DNA from: a bacterium D16-56
GTDB lineage: Bacteria; Bacillota; Clostridia; Lachnospirales; Lachnospiraceae
Direction of reading: 5' to 3'
Length of the DNA: 64,000 bases
Assembly: GCA_003611875.1 (NCBI GenBank)
Contig: RAYY01000021.1
Location: forward strand, 27,738-91,737
Shown piece after piece: positions 1 through 9,071 of the stretch. The position numbers and the translations under genes are program-made. Every line of letters starts with the position of its first letter. Positions within the stretch are counted from its first letter, which is position 1. The notes under the pieces are model-generated. The model was not told the origin of the DNA. It ran no database searches and was given only the letters and a program-made list of their open reading frames with translations.

Positions 1-1068
1 GATGTGGAGATTTTAAAGCGTACTCCGTCCGCTTTTTTGGGAACCTGCCGTTATAAACTGCCGGATATTCATGAAAATCAGGAGATTTACGGGAAGATCT
101 TTGAGATCCTGGACAAGCTGAATATTGAATGCTTTATCTATATTGGCGGCAATGATTCCATGGATACCATTAAGAAGCTTTCCGATTATGCTATTTTAAT
201 GGGAAAGAGCCAGAAGTTTGTAGGTGTGCCTAAGACCATTGATAATGATCTGGCACTGACAGACCACACGCCTGGGTATGGAAGCGCGGCCAAGTATATT
301 GCCACCTCCACCAAGGAGGTGATTCGGGATGGACTGGGCTTTTCCTATAAGAAAAAGCTGGTGACGATTATTGAGATCATGGGTCGGAATGCAGGATGGC
401 TGACCGGGGCATCGGCTTTGTCACGGGGTGAGGACTGTGACGGACCGGATTTAATTTATCTGCCGGAGGTGCCTTTTGAGATTGATAAGTTTGTGGAAAA
501 GATACGGAAGCTGCTGGAGAAAAAGGATGTGATCGTGGTCGCCATCTCCGAGGGGATCCGCAATGCAGAGGGCAAGTATATCAGTGAGATGTCTGCTGCA
601 ACAGATTATGTGGATGCATTCGGACACAAGCAGCTCACCGGCTCTGCAAGCTATCTGGCAAATGTGATCAATCAGCAGGTCGGCTGCAAGTCCAGAGCCG
701 TGGAATTCAGCACTCTTCAGAGAAGCGCAGCTCATCTGGCTTCCCGAGTGGATGTGAATGAAGCATTTATGGTGGGCGGCGCTGCCGTTAAGGCTGCCGA
801 TGAAGGCGACACCGGAAGAATGGTTGTCATTGACCGGGTGTCTGACGATCCATATCAGAGCGCAACGGGAATTTATGATGTGCATAAGATTGCAAACGGA
901 GAGAAGCTGGTGCCGAGAGAGTGGATTACGAAAGACGGAACTTATGTGACGGAGGAATTTATCGATTACGTGCGTCCGTTGATCCAGGGCGATTATCCTT
1001 GTGTCATGGTAGGCGGTATACCGCGTCATCTTTATATGTCTTCCGGCCGTGGGAAGAAAGGGGAATAA
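1..1068 (+). CDS. pfp: Pyrophosphate-type 6-phosphofructokinase, 5' end outside window
   Basis: Phosphorylates fructose 6-phosphate in cytosolic glycolysis. The reading frame is open to the left edge, so the first codons are missing; the GTG at base 4 is internal. The phosphoryl-donor loop reads GGNDSMDT and the catalytic loop PKTIDND. In the family, Asp in the second loop position and Lys instead of Gly before TIDND mark pyrophosphate-dependent rather than ATP-dependent enzymes. MGRNAGWL further supports the family. About 355 residues are visible of a usual 400 or more. An HD-domain gene follows after 5 bases and is probably co-transcribed. The family is certain; donor specificity is inferred from motifs. 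Confidence 0.93.
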   Translation, partial: DVEILKRTPSAFLGTCRYKLPDIHENQEIYGKIFEILDKLNIECFIYIGGNDSMDTIKKLSDYAILMGKSQKFVGVPKTIDNDLALTDHTPGYGSAAKYIATSTKEVIRDGLGFSYKKKLVTIIEIMGRNAGWLTGASALSRGEDCDGPDLIYLPEVPFEIDKFVEKIRKLLEKKDVIVVAISEGIRNAEGKYISEMSAATDYVDAFGHKQLTGSASYLANVINQQVGCKSRAVEFSTLQRSAAHLASRVDVNEAFMVGGAAVKAADEGDTGRMVVIDRVSDDPYQSATGIYDVHKIANGEKLVPREWITKDGTYVTEEFIDYVRPLIQGDYPCVMVGGIPRHLYMSSGRGKKGE

Positions 1069-1073
1069 AATTT

Positions 1074-1508
1074 ATGCTGTCAAAGGCAATTGGAATCGCT
1101 ACGAATGCTTTTCAGGGCGTCATAGACGCCAAGGGGAATCCCTATATCGACCATGCCATGCGTGTCATGAGCAAGATGGACACGGAGGAGGAGAAGATCA
1201 TAGCGGTGCTTCATGACGTGGTGGAGGACACGGAGATGACCCTGCACGAGCTGCAGGAGGCAGGTTTCTCCCGGACCGTCCTGGAAACAATTGGCATGCT
1301 GACAAAAAAACCCGATATGAAGTATTTTGATTACATCGAGGACATTCATTCCAGCGAGCTGGCGTCCAAAATAAAGATTGCCGAGATTGAGGACAATCAG
1401 GACATTATGCGTGTCCGCAAGATGTCGTTCCAGACCTATACGGCGGCGGAGCGGGTAAAGAAGACCCTTGCGATCCTTAGGGATGAGGGAAGCGGCGGGA
1501 AGTTTTAA
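1074..1508 (+). CDS. Small HD-domain phosphohydrolase, RelA/SpoT-hydrolase-like
   Basis: 144-residue protein consisting almost only of an HD fold. Metal ligands are visible as DHAMRV near residue 23, LHDVVEDT near residue 42 and IEDNQD near residue 106, the same order as in the (p)ppGpp hydrolase domain of SpoT and Mesh1. No synthetase or TGS domain is present, so it could be a small alarmone hydrolase or another nucleotide phosphohydrolase. ATG 1074 was chosen because it follows AAAGGGGA at the end of the phosphofructokinase gene; the upstream in-frame extension overlaps that gene and has no support. The substrate is inferred. Confidence 0.82.
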   Translation: MLSKAIGIATNAFQGVIDAKGNPYIDHAMRVMSKMDTEEEKIIAVLHDVVEDTEMTLHELQEAGFSRTVLETIGMLTKKPDMKYFDYIEDIHSSELASKIKIAEIEDNQDIMRVRKMSFQTYTAAERVKKTLAILRDEGSGGKF

Positions 1509-1683
1509 AGATCAGGTGATAAAATTCTGCCCTTTGGCATATGCTTATAGCAGTAAAGTATTGCCGGAGATACCCGGATACCAGTGATCCTGTGCATTTT
1601 TTCAGACTGTGGATTCTCTGACAGGAGATACTGCAAAAATTCGGCTTTCCGGCAATACTCCAGCATAGCAAGGGGGCATCTTC

Positions 1684-3159
1684 ATGGAAAGTTATAATGT
1701 ATACAAAGATATTAAGGCCCGGACCGGAGGAGAGATCTATCTGGGAGTGGTTGGTCCGGTCCGCACGGGAAAATCTACTTTTATCAAGCGTTTTATGGAA
1801 CAGCTTGTGCTGCCGGAAATGGAGGATGAGCATCGGAAGAACCAGACCAGGGATGAGCTTCCGCAAAGCGCTGCAGGCAAGACCATTATGACCACAGAGC
1901 CTAAGTTCATCCCAAAGGAAGCAGCTTTGATTCAGCCTGCAGAAGGGATTTCCGCCAAGGTCCGGCTCATTGACTGTGTGGGCTTTATGGTGGACGGGGC
2001 TGCCGGACATGTGGAGAATGACCGGGAACGGCTGGTAAAGACCCCTTGGTTTGAGGAGGAGATTCCTTTTACCCAGGCAGCGGAGATCGGCACACGCAAG
2101 GTGATTAAAGACCATTCCACCATTGGAATCGTGATCACCACAGACGGTTCCTTTGGGGATCTGAAGCGGGATGCGTACATAGGGGCAGAGAATACTGCCA
2201 TCCAGGAGCTGAAGGAGATCGGAAAACCATTTCTGGTGCTGCTTAATTCTGACCGGCCTTATTCAGAGGAGACGGTCCGCTTGGCGCGGGAGCTGGAAAA
2301 GCAGTACGATGTGACCGTCATGCCGGTGAATTGTGAACAGCTGAAACGAGAGGATGTCCATCGGATTTTGGAAAAGGTGCTGAAGGAATTTCCTGTGACA
2401 GAGGTGGATTTCTTTATTCCCAAATGGCTGGAAATTCTGCCGGGAAGCCACTGGCTGAAGGAGCAGGCCGTAAAGACGGCTCGAGAGCTGATGACAAAGG
2501 TGCGGCAGATGAAGGATGTACCTGCAGATTTTGGAAACGGCGACTCGGAGGTAATCCGTTCCATGAAGGTAGATCAGATGGACCTGTCAGATGGAAGCGT
2601 ATCCGTACAGGTAGCATTAGAGGACGGATATTATTACCAGACCTTAAGTGATTTTGCCGGAATCCCGATCACAGACGAATATCAGCTTATGCAGAAGCTT
2701 CGGGATCTTGCCTCCATGCAGACTGAATATGACAAGGTGTTAAATGCCATGAACCAGGTGCGGATGCGCGGCTACGGCGTTGTCACACCAGAGCGCTCGG
2801 AGATTATTTTAGATGAGCCTGCCGTGATCCGCCACGGCAACAAATACGGCGTGAAAATGCGCGCAGAGGCACCCTCCATCAATTTAATCAAGGCCCATAT
2901 CCAGACCGAGATCGCCCCGATCGTAGGAAGCGAACAGCAGGCCGAGGATCTCATTGCCTACATGAAAGAAAACGCCCGAAAAAAAGAAGATGGAATCTGG
3001 GACACAAACATCTTCGGCAAATCCATTGAACAAATCGTAGAAGACGGCATCCAGGCCAAAGTCAGCCAAATGACAGAAGACTGCCAAATGAAGCTACAAG
3101 ATGCCCTTCAAAAGATCATCAATGACAGCAGCGGGGGGATGATATGTATCATCATCTAG
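1684..3159 (+). CDS. spoIVA: Stage IV sporulation protein A, spore-coat ATPase
   Basis: SpoIVA polymerises around the forespore in an ATP-dependent way and forms the base layer on which the coat is built. The 491-residue length equals the family norm (about 492). The Walker A motif GPVRTGKST lies near residue 25, a GTPase-like DCVGF follows near residue 100, and the C-terminus ends in the hydrophobic tail GGMICIII, typical of the anchoring tip. The gene is monocistronic in appearance, with a 175-base spacer upstream and a long inverted repeat just after the stop. Family knowledge predicts sigma-E control; no convincing sigma-E promoter could be fixed by eye. Confidence 0.97.
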   Translation: MESYNVYKDIKARTGGEIYLGVVGPVRTGKSTFIKRFMEQLVLPEMEDEHRKNQTRDELPQSAAGKTIMTTEPKFIPKEAALIQPAEGISAKVRLIDCVGFMVDGAAGHVENDRERLVKTPWFEEEIPFTQAAEIGTRKVIKDHSTIGIVITTDGSFGDLKRDAYIGAENTAIQELKEIGKPFLVLLNSDRPYSEETVRLARELEKQYDVTVMPVNCEQLKREDVHRILEKVLKEFPVTEVDFFIPKWLEILPGSHWLKEQAVKTARELMTKVRQMKDVPADFGNGDSEVIRSMKVDQMDLSDGSVSVQVALEDGYYYQTLSDFAGIPITDEYQLMQKLRDLASMQTEYDKVLNAMNQVRMRGYGVVTPERSEIILDEPAVIRHGNKYGVKMRAEAPSINLIKAHIQTEIAPIVGSEQQAEDLIAYMKENARKKEDGIWDTNIFGKSIEQIVEDGIQAKVSQMTEDCQMKLQDALQKIINDSSGGMICIII

Positions 3160-3166
3160 CAGTGCC

Positions 3167-3229
3167 AAATAAGACTGAAATCATTTTTCGTTGTGCTCGC
3201 ACATAAGAAAAATGATTTCAGGCTTATTT
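3167..3229 (+). terminator. Long 23-bp-stem hairpin after spoIVA
   Basis: Arms at 3167-3189 and 3207-3229 are complementary except for a two-base mismatch (AC against GG) within the stem, around a 17-base loop. It begins 8 bases after the spoIVA stop. There is no downstream T tract, so it may be a transcript-end structure, a bidirectional terminator or part of a repeated palindromic element. Confidence 0.55.
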
Positions 3230-3233
3230 GATA

Positions 3234-3278
3234 GGGCGAGAGCCCGTCAGCGCGATGAAGCGTAGCGGAATCGCGCTG
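3234..3278. repeat. Two short hairpins in the spoIVA-MBL spacer
   Basis: GGGC GAGA GCCC at 3234-3245 is followed by CAGCGCGAT/ATCGCGCTG arms at 3248-3256 and 3270-3278. Together with the preceding long hairpin they make an unusually structured 110-base stretch, possibly a repetitive extragenic palindrome. Confidence 0.45.
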
Positions 3279-3315
3279 CACTGCGTCCCCACGCGAAAAT
3301 GAGCAACCACAAACC

Positions 3316-3412
3316 AAGCCCTTAAGCCTTTAAGCCCTTAAGCCCTTAATCTTTTAAGCCCCATAACCCCTTACGCCTCACCCTCCCCATACCCCATATC
3401 CCCATACCCCCA
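3316..3412. repeat. Degenerate 8-bp tandem repeat and CCCCATA repeat
   Basis: Six successive 8-base units close to AAGCCCTT run from 3316 to 3363. CCCCATA-type units then repeat at about 3385-3412, directly before the ribosome binding site AGAGGAGGA of the next gene. The stretch is strongly C-rich on this strand and has no coding potential. Confidence 0.55.
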
Positions 3413-3437
3413 AAAAACCAAAGAGGAGGAACCCCAC

Positions 3438-5039
3438 ATGCGTATTGTATTCAGCGGAGCCGCACACGAAGTAACCGGAAGCTGCCATTACCTACAGGCC
3501 GGTGATACCCATCTACTTGTTGACTGCGGCATGGAACAAGGTTTCAATATCTATGAAAACGTAGAACCGCCCGTACCCTGGTCTCAGATTAATTATGTAC
3601 TATTAACCCACGCCCACATTGATCATGCCGGACTGCTCCCATACATTTACGCAAAGGGCTTTTCCGGCCATGTGATGGCTACCACCGCCACCTGTGATCT
3701 GTGTAATATCATGCTGAAAGACAGCGCCCACATTCAGGAAATGGAAGCCGAGTGGAAGAACCGCAAGGCCCGCCGGGCCGGCGGAGCTGAGGTTAAGCCC
3801 CTTTACGAGATGAACGATGCCCTGGGCGTCTTAGAACAGTTTGTTCCCAACACCTATGGAGACATTATAAAATTATCAGACAGCGTAACCATCCGCTTTA
3901 CCGATATCGGACATCTCTTAGGCTCCGCCTCCATCGAGATCTGGCTGAAGGAGGATGGGGTAGAGAAAAAAATCGTCTTTTCCGGCGATATCGGCAACAA
4001 AAACAAGCCGTTGATCCGCGACCCATCCTATACCCTGTCGGCAGACTATGCCGTTATGGAATCGACCTATGGCAATCGTCTCCACCAGAAAGGAAAGGAT
4101 CACATTTCGGAGCTGGTGCGCATTGTCCAGGAGACTTTGGACCGGGGCGGCAATGTGGTCATACCGGCCTTTGCCGTAGGCAGAACCCAGGAGCTTTTGT
4201 ACTATTTCCGCCACATCAAGACCCAGCGTCTGATCCGCGGCCATGAAAATTTTGAAGTTTATGTGGACAGTCCTTTAGCTGTGGAGGCGACCCATGTTTT
4301 TAAGCACAATCAGTTGGAATGCTATGATGAGGAGACCAGAGAGCTGGTAAGGATGGGAGTCAATCCTATATCCTTCCCGGGACTGAAGCTTTCCATCAGC
4401 AGTGAAGAATCCAAAAATATCAACTTTGATCCCAGCCCCAAGGTGATTATTTCTGCTTCAGGCATGTGCGACGCAGGCCGTGTCCGCCATCATTTAAAGC
4501 ATAACCTGTGGAGACGGGAATGCACGGTGATTTTTGCAGGCTATCAGGCAGAAGGCACTTTGGGCAGAAGCTTGGTGGACGGGAATCGAACCGTAAAGCT
4601 GTTTGGGGAAACCATTGATGTGGAAGCTCATATTGAGACTCTTCATGATATCAGCGGACATGCTGACCGGGACGGACTTTTAGAGTGGGTGGAAAACTTC
4701 GAGAAAAAACCAGAGCAGATTTTTGTGGTCCATGGAAGCGACGATGTGTGCGACCAGTTTGCAGATCTGGTTACAGAACGGACAGGCATTCCGGCAAAAG
4801 CGCCCTTCAGCGGTGCAGAATATGACCTGATTGCCGGTCAGTGGGTGAAAGAGACGGCCGGCGTTCCCATTGTCACAAAAAGCGTTGCTACGAAAAAGGC
4901 GAAAGGGATCTTTGCACGGCTTCTGGCTGCCGGTGAGCGCTTGATGGCAGTGATTGCCCGAAATGAGGGCGGCACCAACAAGGATCTGGCCAAATTTGCA
5001 GATCAGATCCATTCCCTGTGTGATAAATGGGATCGGTAA
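3438..5039 (+). CDS. Metallo-beta-lactamase/beta-CASP RNA-processing nuclease-like protein
   Basis: 533-residue cytosolic protein of the CPSF/YSH1-like branch of the metallo-beta-lactamase superfamily. The zinc motif LTHAHIDHAG is near residue 55, an FTDIGHLLGS His motif near residue 155 and FSGDIG near residue 182. The beta-CASP segment is followed by SASGMCDAGRVRHH and the C-terminal ISGHAD motif, which belongs to the RNA-specificity (RMMBL) domain. Family members are endo- or exoribonucleases of mRNA or rRNA processing. The extra 65 C-terminal residues (AGERLMAVIARNEGG onward) look like a short helical appendage. Strong RBS at 3421-3430. Confidence 0.9.
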   Translation: MRIVFSGAAHEVTGSCHYLQAGDTHLLVDCGMEQGFNIYENVEPPVPWSQINYVLLTHAHIDHAGLLPYIYAKGFSGHVMATTATCDLCNIMLKDSAHIQEMEAEWKNRKARRAGGAEVKPLYEMNDALGVLEQFVPNTYGDIIKLSDSVTIRFTDIGHLLGSASIEIWLKEDGVEKKIVFSGDIGNKNKPLIRDPSYTLSADYAVMESTYGNRLHQKGKDHISELVRIVQETLDRGGNVVIPAFAVGRTQELLYYFRHIKTQRLIRGHENFEVYVDSPLAVEATHVFKHNQLECYDEETRELVRMGVNPISFPGLKLSISSEESKNINFDPSPKVIISASGMCDAGRVRHHLKHNLWRRECTVIFAGYQAEGTLGRSLVDGNRTVKLFGETIDVEAHIETLHDISGHADRDGLLEWVENFEKKPEQIFVVHGSDDVCDQFADLVTERTGIPAKAPFSGAEYDLIAGQWVKETAGVPIVTKSVATKKAKGIFARLLAAGERLMAVIARNEGGTNKDLAKFADQIHSLCDKWDR

Positions 5040-5066
5040 AATTTTAATTAAGGAGATATTTATTAC

Positions 5067-5555
5067 ATGACAAAGGTTCAGATCTACACAGACGGCTCTG
5101 CCAGAGGAAATCCTGACGGTCCCGGAGGCTATGGAGCTGTACTTCAATTTATGGACAGTAAGGGGCAGCTTCATGAGAAGGTGTTGTCGGCAGGGTACAA
5201 AAAAACAACCAACAATCGGATGGAGCTGATGGCTGCCATTGTAGGGCTAGAGGCATTAAACCGACCCTGTCAGGTTGAGCTGTACTCTGATTCTAAGTAT
5301 CTGACCGATGCTTTTAACCAGCATTGGATCGACAACTGGGTTATGAATAACTGGAGGCGGGGAAAAAGCGGAGCAGTCAAAAATGTAGATCTGTGGGAAC
5401 GTCTTCTGGAGGCAAAAGCACCCCACCAGGTCATGTTTATCTGGGTGAAGGGACATGCCGGCCACCCGCAGAACGAGCGGTGTGACAAGCTGGCAACTGC
5501 AGCAGCAGACGGAGATCACCTGATGATTGACCACGGAGCAGAAAACCATTTATAA
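5067..5555 (+). CDS. rnhA: Ribonuclease HI
   Basis: Cleaves the RNA strand of RNA-DNA hybrids in Okazaki primer removal and R-loop clearance. The four catalytic acidic residues are in [24 protein letters not shown] and NERCDKLA, and the handle region contains WRRGKSGAV. The length of 162 residues is normal. It follows the beta-CASP gene by 27 bases with the RBS AAGGAGAT, so the two RNA-processing genes are probably co-transcribed and end at the terminator at 5655-5685. Confidence 0.96.
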   Translation: MTKVQIYTDGSARGNPDGPGGYGAVLQFMDSKGQLHEKVLSAGYKKTTNNRMELMAAIVGLEALNRPCQVELYSDSKYLTDAFNQHWIDNWVMNNWRRGKSGAVKNVDLWERLLEAKAPHQVMFIWVKGHAGHPQNERCDKLATAAADGDHLMIDHGAENHL

Positions 5556-5654
5556 TTTTTGCATAAGCAGAAGGAAATTGGTTACGGTTCTCTTACGAAT
5601 ATTTACTTCTTTTGTCCTCCTGTTCCCTTTCTTGGAAGATTGTGTTATGGTATA

Positions 5655-5685
5655 GGAAAAGGTTTTGAAAACCTTTTCCTTTTTT
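5655..5685 (+). terminator. Rho-independent terminator after rnhA
   Basis: 12-bp stem (arms 5655-5666 and 5668-5679), almost without loop, followed by a T6 run. It closes the beta-CASP/rnhA unit before the next gene. Confidence 0.8.
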
Positions 5686-5748
5686 CTGTTCGCAGATAAA
5701 TTTGCAGATAAACGCTTCATGAGAATAAAGAACAGGGTGGGATAATGT

Positions 5749-6645
5749 ATGAAATTTAAGAGGATCTGGATTGTCATCTACCTGATTTTGATCCTTGGGA
5801 TCACCTCTACCAATTATATAAAGAAAGTCACCAGCAAGTCAGGCGATAGTACTTACGAGAGTCTTCTGTTAGCTTCCCAGCAGACAGAGCTGATGTCCCA
5901 GGATGGGGAGCATGGGATGGAAGAAGATCGGGAGGCTGCAGAGATTTCTGAGAATCCGCTTGATTTGAATGTGAAAACCCCGGAGGAGAAAACATTAGAG
6001 AACAGAGAGAAGGAGGCTTTTACTGATGCCAATAAAAATCAGGAGATCCATCAAAACCAGCAGCCTCAAAAGACATCAAAGCCTTCGAAAGAAACCGATA
6101 CCTTTGGCTTTCATCTTGCCACAGCATCCGAGGCGGATGGTTTCCGTCAAAGTGACGGATCGATGTCCGAGGCTTTAGGGAGCAGGCAGTCAGCAGGCAT
6201 TACAGGACAGAAGACAGATGGATCAGAAGACAGTCTGTCTGTCCTTTCTGAGAATGTGGAGAATGAGGAGAAAAAGCTGCAGAATACTGCCCTGGCAAGG
6301 CTGCAGGAGCTGGACAGCCAGATTGCCCGCAATCGGGCAGAGGATACAGATATGACGGCCAATTCCCAGAGAGCGGCAGCGGAGAGTGAGTGGAGGCTGT
6401 GGGAGACTGAGCTTCAGCGGATGATGGAGATTTTGAAAGAAAAGCTGGACCGCACCCAGCAGGATACTTTGATGCGGCAGCAGAGAGAATGGATACGCAG
6501 CCGGGAAGAACAGGCTGTGGAAATATCCCGGAAACAAATGGGAAGCGCTATGGAGGAGGTCAGCTACAGCCGGGCTTTGGCAGAACTGACACGAGAGAGA
6601 AGCTATCAGGTGGCAGAAATGTATGCTGATTTATTTGCCCCGTGA
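5749..6645 (+). CDS. Membrane-anchored extracytoplasmic protein with LprI/DUF1311-like C-terminus
   Basis: 298 residues. Residues 4-24 form one hydrophobic segment after a short positive N-terminus, so the protein is probably anchored with the rest outside. Residues 35-190 are polar, low in complexity and rich in Glu, Gln and Ser. The last 85 residues (from ESEWRLWETELQ) have the spacing of the DUF1311/lysozyme-inhibitor LprI domain: a helix, QREWIRSRE, a Gly-Ser, then LAELTRERSYQVAEM. The usual disulphide cysteines are lacking. LprI-like proteins can bind lysozyme, but no function is proven here. ATG 5749 has a weak RBS, and the preceding terminator separates it from rnhA. Confidence 0.6.
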   Translation: MKFKRIWIVIYLILILGITSTNYIKKVTSKSGDSTYESLLLASQQTELMSQDGEHGMEEDREAAEISENPLDLNVKTPEEKTLENREKEAFTDANKNQEIHQNQQPQKTSKPSKETDTFGFHLATASEADGFRQSDGSMSEALGSRQSAGITGQKTDGSEDSLSVLSENVENEEKKLQNTALARLQELDSQIARNRAEDTDMTANSQRAAAESEWRLWETELQRMMEILKEKLDRTQQDTLMRQQREWIRSREEQAVEISRKQMGSAMEEVSYSRALAELTRERSYQVAEMYADLFAP

Positions 6646-6717
6646 CGAATCAGAATTACCGGTCAAAGTTTCATTTTCCTTTTTTGATGGCATCTTGCTG
6701 AAAAAGGATGCATTACC

Positions 6718-6746
6718 TTGCTTTTTTCTGTTGAATTTGCTATAAT
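6718..6746 (+). promoter_or_regulatory. Sigma-A promoter of the chemoreceptor gene
   Basis: TTGCTT at 6718-6723, 17-base spacer, TATAAT at 6741-6746. It lies about 100 bases before the methyl-accepting chemotaxis gene, and the upstream in-frame extension of that gene overlaps it, which argues for the later start. Confidence 0.75.
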
Positions 6747-6843
6747 ACTATCAACATTTTATGAGCGGTTTGTACAAGAATTGATTTTTGTACTAGAGAA
6801 AGCAAGTATCTGTCCGAGCAGGATAGTCGAAAGGGAGGATTTT

Positions 6844-8979
6844 ATGTTTAAAAGCATGAAGCTGGCGCCGAAACTGGCACTGGCTATAGGCAGTATGCTG
6901 ACGGTGATTCTGGTGATTTTAATCGGGATAACCGTTTCATTGTCCAGGTCCGCGATCTCGGCCTCTACCTACAGTGAGCTGACGGAAATATCCAAATCAA
7001 ATTCGCAGCAGATTCAGAGGATTTTTGACGAGGCAGAATCCGTTGCCCAGAATATGCAGCATTATTTGGAGCAGTCCTATCAATTAGTTGAAGATGATCC
7101 GTCCTGGGCAGTGGTTCCCTCTGTCCAGGAAGCAAGAGAGCTCTGTAAAAGCTCCATTTACAATGAGGTGCTTACACCGATCAGCTACGATGTGGAGGTG
7201 TATCTTCGGGAGACTGCCCGCAGCACCGCCACATATAATGAAGATCTGGCAGGGGTGGGGGTGATGTTTGAGCCGCATAAGTTTCAGAGCAATATGCGTG
7301 GTTATGCATTTTACATCAGTGAGGACAATGCTGACCAGGATATTCAGCCCTTTGGAGTCTATGAAGCCTATTCTCAGGAGAACTATTACAAGATGGCTGC
7401 TGAAGGAAAAAAGCCAGTTGTTACAGACCCCTATGAATATGAGGGCAGCACCATGGTGTCTTACGCCTGCCCAGTGTTTCGCAATAACGACCTTACCGGA
7501 GTAGTGGTAGCAGATATTAAGGTCAGTAATTTTGATAAAGTAAATGCAGCCAACGAGCATTATCCCAGTATGTATGCCACGATCTATAATGATGCAGGAA
7601 AAATCATTTATGACAGTGAGGATAAGAATGATATTGGAAGAATGCTTCAGGAATTTACCCCGGTAGCCTCCGAACTGAAGGCGATCCAGGATAAGATGGC
7701 AGAGGGGAATGCATTTCAGATAGAGACTACCCGGGAAGACGGAAGGAAGGTGTGTCGGTTTTTTACCCCTATCCGAGCCGCCGAGCAGACCTGGTGGTCT
7801 TTAACAGCCATCAGTTCAAGGGATATGGATGCTGCGGTGAGAGAAAATGTATTTTGGATGCTTTTGATTTCTGTGATTGCTCTCGTTATCATTATTCTTA
7901 CCATTATTCTTGTGCTGCAAAAGATGCTGCGTCCTGTACAGGGGGTAGTGGATGCAGCCAGAAGCATTGCCGAGGGAAATCTGGACGTGCACTTTGAGGC
8001 AGCCAATGAGGACGAGATCGGCATACTTTCCCGGACCTTTGACGGAATGGCTGCAAACCTGAATCGGATCGTAACCGATGTAAAATATGTATTAGGGGAG
8101 ATGGCTGACGGGAATTTTGACGTGCAGACAAAAGCAGCGGACAGTTATGTGGGGGCATTTGAGGGAGTGCTTCATTCTGTGCGCAGGATGAACCAAAGAC
8201 TGAGCGGCACTTTAAGCCAGATTGATAGTTCTGCTGATCAGGTATCGGCCGGGAGTGATCAGATGTCAGCCGGAGCTCAGGCTTTGTCCCAAGGAGCCGT
8301 GGAGCAGGCTTCCTCCATCGAAGAACTGACCTCTGCTATTGAAAAAATCTTAGAGCAGGTGCAAAAGACTGCAGGCAATGCCTCAAAGGCCAGAGAGTGT
8401 TCCTTAACGTCCGGCGACGAGATCACGGTATGCAGCAATCAGATGCGTGACATGATGGAAGCCATGGGAGAAATCGGCAAGAAGTCGGCAGAGATCGGCA
8501 ATATTATCAAAACCATTGAGGATATTGCATTTCAGACCAATATTCTGGCCCTGAATGCTGCGGTGGAGGCAGCTCGGGCCGGCACGGCCGGTAAAGGCTT
8601 TGCAGTGGTGGCAGATGAGGTACGCAATCTTGCCAGCAAATCAGCTACTGCCTCCAACAGCACTTCGGATCTGATCCAGGGTGCAGTGAGTGCAGTGGAT
8701 AAAGGAACCCGGATTGCAAAAGAGACTGCAGATTCGCTTATGAAGGTGGTGGAAAGCACCCAGACGGTTTCTGAAATCGTGGATCAGATCGCAGAGGCAG
8801 CGGCTGCCCAATCCGATTCCTTAGGACAGGTTACGGTAGGGATGAATCAGATCTCCAGCGTTGTCCATACCAACTCTGCCACGGCAGAGGAAAGCGCGGC
8901 AACCAGCCAGGAGCTTTCCAGCCAGGCGCAGATGCTGCGGAGCTTGGTAGGACAGTTTAGGCTGCGCAGAGATAAATAA
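6844..8979 (+). CDS. Methyl-accepting chemotaxis protein with extracellular Cache domain
   Basis: 711-residue chemoreceptor. One transmembrane segment near residues 15-37 and a second (VFWMLLISVIALVIIIL) near 335-360 enclose an extracellular double-Cache-like ligand domain. A HAMP domain follows, then the cytoplasmic signalling helix with the conserved hairpin tip centred on FQTNILALNAAVEAARAG, which contacts CheA/CheW. Start ATG 6844 follows AAAGGGAGGA; 42 further upstream codons are open but contain the promoter. The ligand cannot be read from the sequence. No other chemotaxis genes are nearby. Confidence 0.93.
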   Translation: MFKSMKLAPKLALAIGSMLTVILVILIGITVSLSRSAISASTYSELTEISKSNSQQIQRIFDEAESVAQNMQHYLEQSYQLVEDDPSWAVVPSVQEARELCKSSIYNEVLTPISYDVEVYLRETARSTATYNEDLAGVGVMFEPHKFQSNMRGYAFYISEDNADQDIQPFGVYEAYSQENYYKMAAEGKKPVVTDPYEYEGSTMVSYACPVFRNNDLTGVVVADIKVSNFDKVNAANEHYPSMYATIYNDAGKIIYDSEDKNDIGRMLQEFTPVASELKAIQDKMAEGNAFQIETTREDGRKVCRFFTPIRAAEQTWWSLTAISSRDMDAAVRENVFWMLLISVIALVIIILTIILVLQKMLRPVQGVVDAARSIAEGNLDVHFEAANEDEIGILSRTFDGMAANLNRIVTDVKYVLGEMADGNFDVQTKAADSYVGAFEGVLHSVRRMNQRLSGTLSQIDSSADQVSAGSDQMSAGAQALSQGAVEQASSIEELTSAIEKILEQVQKTAGNASKARECSLTSGDEITVCSNQMRDMMEAMGEIGKKSAEIGNIIKTIEDIAFQTNILALNAAVEAARAGTAGKGFAVVADEVRNLASKSATASNSTSDLIQGAVSAVDKGTRIAKETADSLMKVVESTQTVSEIVDQIAEAAAAQSDSLGQVTVGMNQISSVVHTNSATAEESAATSQELSSQAQMLRSLVGQFRLRRDK

Positions 8980-8987
8980 ATTCTGGC

Positions 8988-9016
8988 TTGCGAAAACCTT
9001 GTACCTATGGTAAGAT
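8988..9016 (+). promoter_or_regulatory. Sigma-A promoter before the small membrane gene and alaS
   Basis: TTGCGA at 8988-8993, 17 bases, TAAGAT at 9011-9016. A 7-bp inverted repeat, CCTTGTA (8998-9004) and TACAAGG (9016-9022), brackets the -10 element and could be an operator or a weak hairpin. Confidence 0.6.
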
Positions 9017-9071
9017 ACAAGGATGGAAACAAATGTTTTGATTTATAATATCGTCGGAGGTATAACGGATC

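Noticed and set aside
451..1029. 192-codon minus-strand frame opposite the phosphofructokinase
   Set aside because: Antisense to conserved catalytic motifs; no independent support.
1509..1683. Sigma-E promoter before spoIVA
   Set aside because: A CATATGCT-like -10 exists near 1539, but no correctly spaced -35 was found.
3316..3412. CRISPR-like array
   Set aside because: Units are 7-8 bases and contiguous, with no spacers and no cas genes.
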